From: CAIRDP01 sp037138335
Lineage (GTDB): Bacteria > Bacteroidota > Bacteroidia > Bacteroidales > FEN-979
Direction: 5' to 3'
Assembly: GCA_037138335.1 (NCBI GenBank)
Contig: JBAXIO010000009.1
Location: 112,373-176,372, forward strand
DNA length: 64,000 nucleotides
A program made the translations under genes and the position numbers. Each line of letters begins with the position of its first letter. Within the stretch, counting starts at the first letter, position 1. The notes under the pieces are model-generated. The model made no database searches, had not been told where the DNA came from, and was given only the letters and a program-made list of their open reading frames with translations. This document shows positions 62,119 through 64,000 of the stretch, one piece after another.

Positions 62119-64000
62119 TTAATGAGCCAAAAGCCAGTTCGCACCGGTATTCATATCAATCTCCACAGGTACATCCAGCAGCAAGGCAGTCTTCATCCCG
62201 GCTTCAATAATCTTTTTAACATCTTCAACTTCAGGTTGATACACATCAAAAACAAGTTCGTCATGAACCTGGAGTATCATCCTTGACCTCAGGTTTTGTT
62301 TTTCAAACTTATCAAAAATTCTGATCATGGCAATTTTTATCATATCCGCAGCCGTTCCCTGCACCGGTGCGTTGATCGCATTTCGCTCGGCAAATCCGCG
62401 GACATTTGCATTGCCCGAATTGATGTCCCTGAGGTACCGCCTGCGCTTCATCAGGGTTTCAACATAACCGTTAGCCCGGGCAAAAGCAATGGTGTTGTCC
62501 ATATACTCCCTGATCCCCGGGTACTGCTCGAAATACTGTTTGATCACATCGCCGGCTTCCTTCCTCGACATCCCCGAGCGTTCCGACAAGCCGAAAGAAG
62601 AGATCCCGTAAATGATGCCGAAGTTCACCATCTTGGCATTGCGGCGCATATCCTTGCTTACTTCAGCAAGGGGGGTGTTATAAATTTTTGCAGCCGTAGC
62701 CTGGTGGATATCCTCCCCGTTCTTAAATGCCTCGATCATATTCTTATCCCCGCTCATGGAAGCAATGATCCTGAGCTCGATCTGGGAATAGTCGGCCGAA
62801 AGCAGGGTGTAGTTCTCATTTCTGGGTACAAAGGCTTTCCTGATCTCACGTCCTTTCTCGGTACGGATGGGGATGTTCTGAAGGTTGGGATTATTGGAGC
62901 TCAGCCTGCCTGTCGCCGCAACAGCCTGGTTGTAGGAAGTATGTATGCGGTTATCACGGGCACTGACCAGACCGGGAAGCACATCCACATACGTTGACTT
63001 AAGCTTTGTTAGCGATCTGTATTCAAGTATCTTGCTGATGATGGGATGCTTTGCCTCCATTTTGCTCAGCACCTCTTCGGATGTTGAATTCTGTTTTGTC
63101 TTGGTCTGCTTGGGCTTGTCAACGATCTTTAACTTGTCATAAAGGATGTCGCCAAGCTGTTTGGGAGAAGAAATATTGAAGGTGGTCCCGGCATCGCGGT
63201 ATATCTCTTCGGTGATCCTCGCCACCTCTTTCTCAAGTTCACCCGAATATTCGTTCAGCACCGAAGAGTCGATGCGCACCCCCTCTTTCTCCATTGAAGC
63301 CAGAACCGGGATCAGGGGGATCTCGATCTCATCGAAGAGTTTACGCGTATCGCTTTCGGCCAGCAGGGGTTCAAACACATTCTTAAGCTGAAGCGTCACA
63401 TCCGCATCTTCAGCCGCATATTCCTTGACCGTTTCAGTATCGACCGTTCGCATGCTGAGCTGCCCAGAACCCTTTTTCCCAATGAGGGTTTCGATTGATA
63501 CCGGTTTGTACTTCAGGTAGATCTCCGAGAGCAGGTCCATATTATGCCGCATGTCGGGCTGGATCAGGTAATGCGCCATCATGGTATCGAACATGGGTGT
63601 TTTCACATCAACGCCGTACCATTTGAGGATTGCGATATCGAACTTCATATTCTGTCCGACCTTCTCGATATTCGGATCCTCCAGCACTTCCTTGAATTCC
63701 TGGACGATCAGCTCGCATTCGTGGTAATTCTCAGGCAGGGGGATATAATATGCTTCATGAGGCTTCACCGAAAACGACATCCCCACCAGTTCCGAATTAT
63801 TGGGGTCAATGCCGGTGGTCTCGGTGTCGAAGCAGAATGTTTTACTTTCTTTAAGACTGCGGATGAGGGAGCTTCGGGCTTCTGGCGTGGTGACCAGGTA
63901 GTAGGTATGTGGAGTGGAGGAGATGTCGGATAATGGATAACTGGGTGACTGGATAGCTGGATTACTGGGTGACTGGATAGCTGGATTGCTGGATGACTGG
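62119..64000 (-). CDS. polA: DNA polymerase I (partial, N-terminus outside window)
   Basis: The frame is open from the window edge to the stop at 62119, about 627 residues. The 3'-5' exonuclease domain begins near HTYYLVTTPEA with intact metal ligands (CFDTETTGID, NMKFDIAIL), and the family A polymerase domain follows: SADYSQIELRI (motif A), RRNAKMVNFGIIYG (motif B, O-helix) and QVHDELVFDV (motif C). The 5'-nuclease domain would lie beyond the edge. A linker of about 24 residues before the exonuclease domain is encoded by a tandem repeat (QSPSNPAI units). The enzyme fills gaps and replaces RNA primers. Confidence 0.97.
   Translation of the reverse strand, partial: QSSSNPAIQSPSNPAIQSPSYPLSDISSTPHTYYLVTTPEARSSLIRSLKESKTFCFDTETTGIDPNNSELVGMSFSVKPHEAYYIPLPENYHECELIVQEFKEVLEDPNIEKVGQNMKFDIAILKWYGVDVKTPMFDTMMAHYLIQPDMRHNMDLLSEIYLKYKPVSIETLIGKKGSGQLSMRTVDTETVKEYAAEDADVTLQLKNVFEPLLAESDTRKLFDEIEIPLIPVLASMEKEGVRIDSSVLNEYSGELEKEVARITEEIYRDAGTTFNISSPKQLGDILYDKLKIVDKPKQTKTKQNSTSEEVLSKMEAKHPIISKILEYRSLTKLKSTYVDVLPGLVSARDNRIHTSYNQAVAATGRLSSNNPNLQNIPIRTEKGREIRKAFVPRNENYTLLSADYSQIELRIIASMSGDKNMIEAFKNGEDIHQATAAKIYNTPLAEVSKDMRRNAKMVNFGIIYGISSFGLSERSGMSRKEAGDVIKQYFEQYPGIREYMDNTIAFARANGYVETLMKRRRYLRDINSGNANVRGFAERNAINAPVQGTAADMIKIAMIRIFDKFEKQNLRSRMILQVHDELVFDVYQPEVEDVKKIIEAGMKTALLLDVPVEIDMNTGANWLLAH
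63937..64000. repeat. 24-nt repeat array, in frame within polA
   Basis: Units CTGGGTGA-CTGGATAG-CTGGATTA repeat with a 24-nt period and continue past the window edge. On the coding strand each period encodes eight residues, QSPSNPAI. It is the same family as the array at 38098-38206. Confidence 0.88.

Overview
The window looks like a chromosomal piece from a member of the Bacteroidetes, most likely Bacteroidales or a close relative, at mid GC. Evidence: Bacteroidetes-type promoter elements (TAnnTTTG), a TonB-dependent receptor, three large secreted proteins with type IX secretion C-terminal tails, a PorT-like barrel, a LytTR two-component pair driving a TolC/MacAB pump, and the block flippase - dut - TPR - DUF4292 - EnvC. 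There are no phage genes, transposases or CRISPR arrays. One tRNA, Arg(CCU), is present.

Layout. 1-2012: truncated hybrid histidine kinase. 2099-5118: FucP-type sugar transporter, nucleotidyltransferase, PorT-like barrel. 5119-7245: sigma-54 (rpoN) with a PAP2-like membrane protein. 7400-14010: lytS/lytR/tolC/macA/macB/macB efflux operon. 14019-21299: six-gene operon for a hydrogenase-4 / complex I-like membrane complex. 21390-27626: MORN-type lipoprotein, TPR kinase, an AT-rich Crp/Fnr + methyltransferase pair beside tRNA-Arg, and a NarX/NarL-type pair. 27948-35092: a 1,895-residue cytoplasmic kinase with about ten PAS and two GAF domains, a receiver-kinase hybrid, and a lone receiver. 35101-39913: metG, LD-carboxypeptidase, yraN, PAS protein, RNase H. 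40039-47528: envelope block. 47608-53849: TonB receptor, small unknown protein, secreted Asp-box protein. 54002-64000: CNNM/CBS protein, two C25 (gingipain-type) peptidases, ROK-family protein, and DNA polymerase I cut by the window edge.

The strongest candidate for unusual biology is the hyf-like operon. The large subunit has lost the cysteines that bind Ni-Fe. The small subunit has lost all four cysteines of its proximal cluster. The fused ferredoxin domain keeps exactly one complete [4Fe-4S] ligand set and has lost the other. Both antiporter-like subunits and the NuoH-like subunit look intact, so this is an ion-pump-like membrane arm on an almost metal-free head. Energy-converting hydrogenase-related (Ehr) complexes without Ni ligands are, as I recall, known; the additional cluster loss deserves checking.

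A second theme is a set of arrays of 7-8 nt units, several arranged as inverted halves. They lie mostly between genes, but also in frame inside hyfG and in the linker of DNA polymerase I. One array is strongly G-quadruplex prone, and another pair flanks yraN in opposite orientation.
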